NCBI RefSeq assembly: GCF_014202275.1
Contig: NZ_JACHGF010000007.1
Span: 246,532 to 310,531, forward strand
Reading direction: 5' to 3'
Source of the DNA: Rhabdobacter roseus
Lineage (GTDB): Bacteria > Bacteroidota > Bacteroidia > Cytophagales > Spirosomataceae
Length of the DNA stretch: 64,000 bases
Shown: piece by piece, positions 62,752 through 64,000 of the stretch
Layout: each line of letters starts with the position of its first letter
Numbering within the stretch: position 1 is the stretch's first letter
Translations under genes and position numbers: made by a program
The notes under the pieces: generated by a model
The model's database searches: none
Seen by the model: only the letters and a program-made list of their open reading frames with translations
What the model was told of the DNA's origin: nothing

Positions 62752-63909
62752 TTATTTGAAGTAAAAAACAAGTCCATCAACCGGGTTTGTTTTAAAATAT
62801 TGTTTGTCTTGGTGTGTCTCGTTTACGAAGCTGAAAATCTGTTTTGCTCTTTCAATTTCACCTTGTTTTGGTGTTGAAAATAGTCTTACTGCTCGTGTTC
62901 TCCAAATTTGTAAATAGCCAAACGCCAATTGTCTTATGTCCTCGTTTTCATCAATTGTTCCAATCATCAAGTCAGGAATTACTGACCAACCGCCAACTTT
63001 GTTGAAGAGTTTTAGCATTGACTTTTTTAAGTCATAATTGCCTGTTTCGTAAATGCTTTTTGCCTTTGTTAAAACTTCTTGTCTCGGAATGTGTGATAGA
63101 AATTCAATGATTACGTTTCTAAGTCCAAGATATTGGCTGTCAAGGTTGGCAAATGCAAAGTCATAAGCACTTTCTTCATCAAGTTTGCAAAGAGCTAAAA
63201 ACGCTATCTTTTTAACTCTTATTTTTTTGTCTTTCAGATATGATTTAACTGTTTCCGAATACTGTTCACCTTCCGTTTCAGCAAGTCCGCTTAATGACCC
63301 AATGACTTGTTTGTTTTCTTGTAAGTTGTCATTGTAAAATTTAGCAAAGTCAATGTTTGACTTTTTAAGCGTAAACCTTGCAAAATGTCGGATTGTAGCG
63401 GAATTGTCCGCTAAAAACCTCTTTACAATAGTTTTAAAGTCGTTTTGGTGTTTGAAGCAATAAAGTGTTTGAAGTCGGACATTCGCTGATTTGTCATTCA
63501 GTAATAGTTCGATTTCTGTTTGCCCAAGTTTGTCAAAATGGTTTATTGCTAAGTTCCTAATCAAAAAATGTTTGTCGGTTAGGAACAATTTTAATTCTTG
63601 CGAATTGTCTCTAAGCGAACTTGAAATGTGTCTTGCTAAAAGTATTCTTAGTTTGTCTGGGTATTTCTTAAAGTTGTCAATTACATACGCCCTATTTTTA
63701 GAAGCAATGAACTCAACAATGTCTTGGTAAATTCCGCTTAGGTCTGTCCGTTCAACTTTTTGTAGCCACTCAAAAATTGGCAAATTTTCAATTAAGCTGT
63801 CAATGTAATTGGTTGTTTTATAACTATCAATGCCGTTTAACGCAGCTTGACGAACTGGTAAAACCCAATCAGCTAAGCGATAGATTAAAAATTGTATAGC
63901 TCTTGTGGT
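62752..63909 (-). pseudogene. HEAT-repeat protein lacking a usual start (5'-truncated?)
   Basis: The frame is open from 63909 down to the stop at 62752 (about 385 codons). From 63783 on (TTG, 343 aa) it is a clear run of HEAT-like helical pairs, e.g. LRILLARHISSSLRDNSQEL, HFARFTLKKSNIDFAKFYND and IKKIAFLALCKLDEESAYDFAFANL in similar spacing. HEAT-like sequence continues upstream of that TTG (RLADWVLPVRQAALNGIDS) to an in-frame TAG at 63910-63912, with no ATG or GTG anywhere. The true N-terminus is therefore lost, frameshifted or on a weak start. It is probably a scaffold protein of unknown partner. Confidence 0.5.
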
Positions 63910-63912
63910 CTA

Positions 63913-64000
63913 ACCCCCTATTTCTTGGAGTCGGATTCTACAAATTGGTACAAGTTAATATTCTTTGAATAATCTACTATCACAGTGCTTTCTTGGTAAT
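63913..64000. other. Right-edge AT-rich DNA, no feature supported
   Basis: Sequence before the truncated HEAT frame. A short inverted element GGAGTCGGATTC is present near 63933; nothing else can be assigned before the window ends. Confidence 0.3.

Noticed and set aside
1..64000. CRISPR array, prophage or transposase genes
   Set aside because: No regularly spaced direct repeats, Cas, phage structural or transposase proteins were seen in any frame.

Overview
The window is a chromosomal segment of a GC-rich member of the Bacteroidota, most probably order Cytophagales (Spirosomataceae-like). Support comes from a SusC/SusD pair driven by an ECF sigma/FecR anti-sigma module, two type IX secretion-type proteins (PorQ and a PorP/SprF-family protein), a DUF3109 protein, a carotenoid desaturase, NhaD- and Kef-type antiporters, and promoters of the Bacteroidota type (-7 box TAnnTTTG, -33 TTG). 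No rRNA, tRNA, CRISPR array, phage or intact insertion sequence was found.

Layout. 0.1-3.2 kb: nucleotide-sugar genes galE, rfbB, rfbA. 3.3-7.2 kb: O-methyltransferase, LysM lytic transglycosylase, DUF3109 protein, alkyltransferase-like protein. 7.2-18 kb: small secreted protein, sodium:solute symporter, clpS, recR, exported superoxide dismutase, TPR protein, thioredoxin-like protein, BtuF-like protein, M42 peptidase, small outer-membrane barrel. 18-23 kb: cupin_8 protein, erythromycin-esterase-like protein, APH-fold kinase, acyl-CoA carboxylase beta subunit. 23-27 kb: a minus-strand group of two polytopic membrane proteins around a GT14 glycosyltransferase. 27-36 kb: porQ, hslU, an esterase, fmt-folA (stop and start overlap), greA, a LolA-like protein, nhaD. 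36-44 kb: two cation/proton antiporters around a PorP/SprF protein, carotenoid desaturase, pncB. 44-50 kb: TonB-dependent receptor, pgk, FAN1-like nuclease. 50-60 kb: ECF sigma, FecR, SusC, SusD and a large lipoprotein, which together look like one nutrient-uptake locus with trans-envelope signalling; then a cytochrome c. 60.7-64 kb: an AT-rich island of unknown small genes.

The most striking feature is not a gene. A short palindromic motif, RGTACY (GGTACC, GGTACT, AGTACC; AGTACT is rarer), is iterated through coding and non-coding DNA on both strands from the left end to about 60,704 and is absent from the last 3.3 kb. It occurs in all three codon frames through synonymous choice (Val-Leu as GTA CTT, Gly-Thr as GGT ACC, Lys-Tyr-Leu as AAG TAC CTG). 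It forms the base or the centre of several perfect terminator hairpins and in places supplies the -7 box of promoters. This resembles the highly iterated palindrome HIP1 of cyanobacteria and may mark a genome-wide methylation, DNA-structure or repair signal. Its absence marks the right-hand island as recently acquired DNA.
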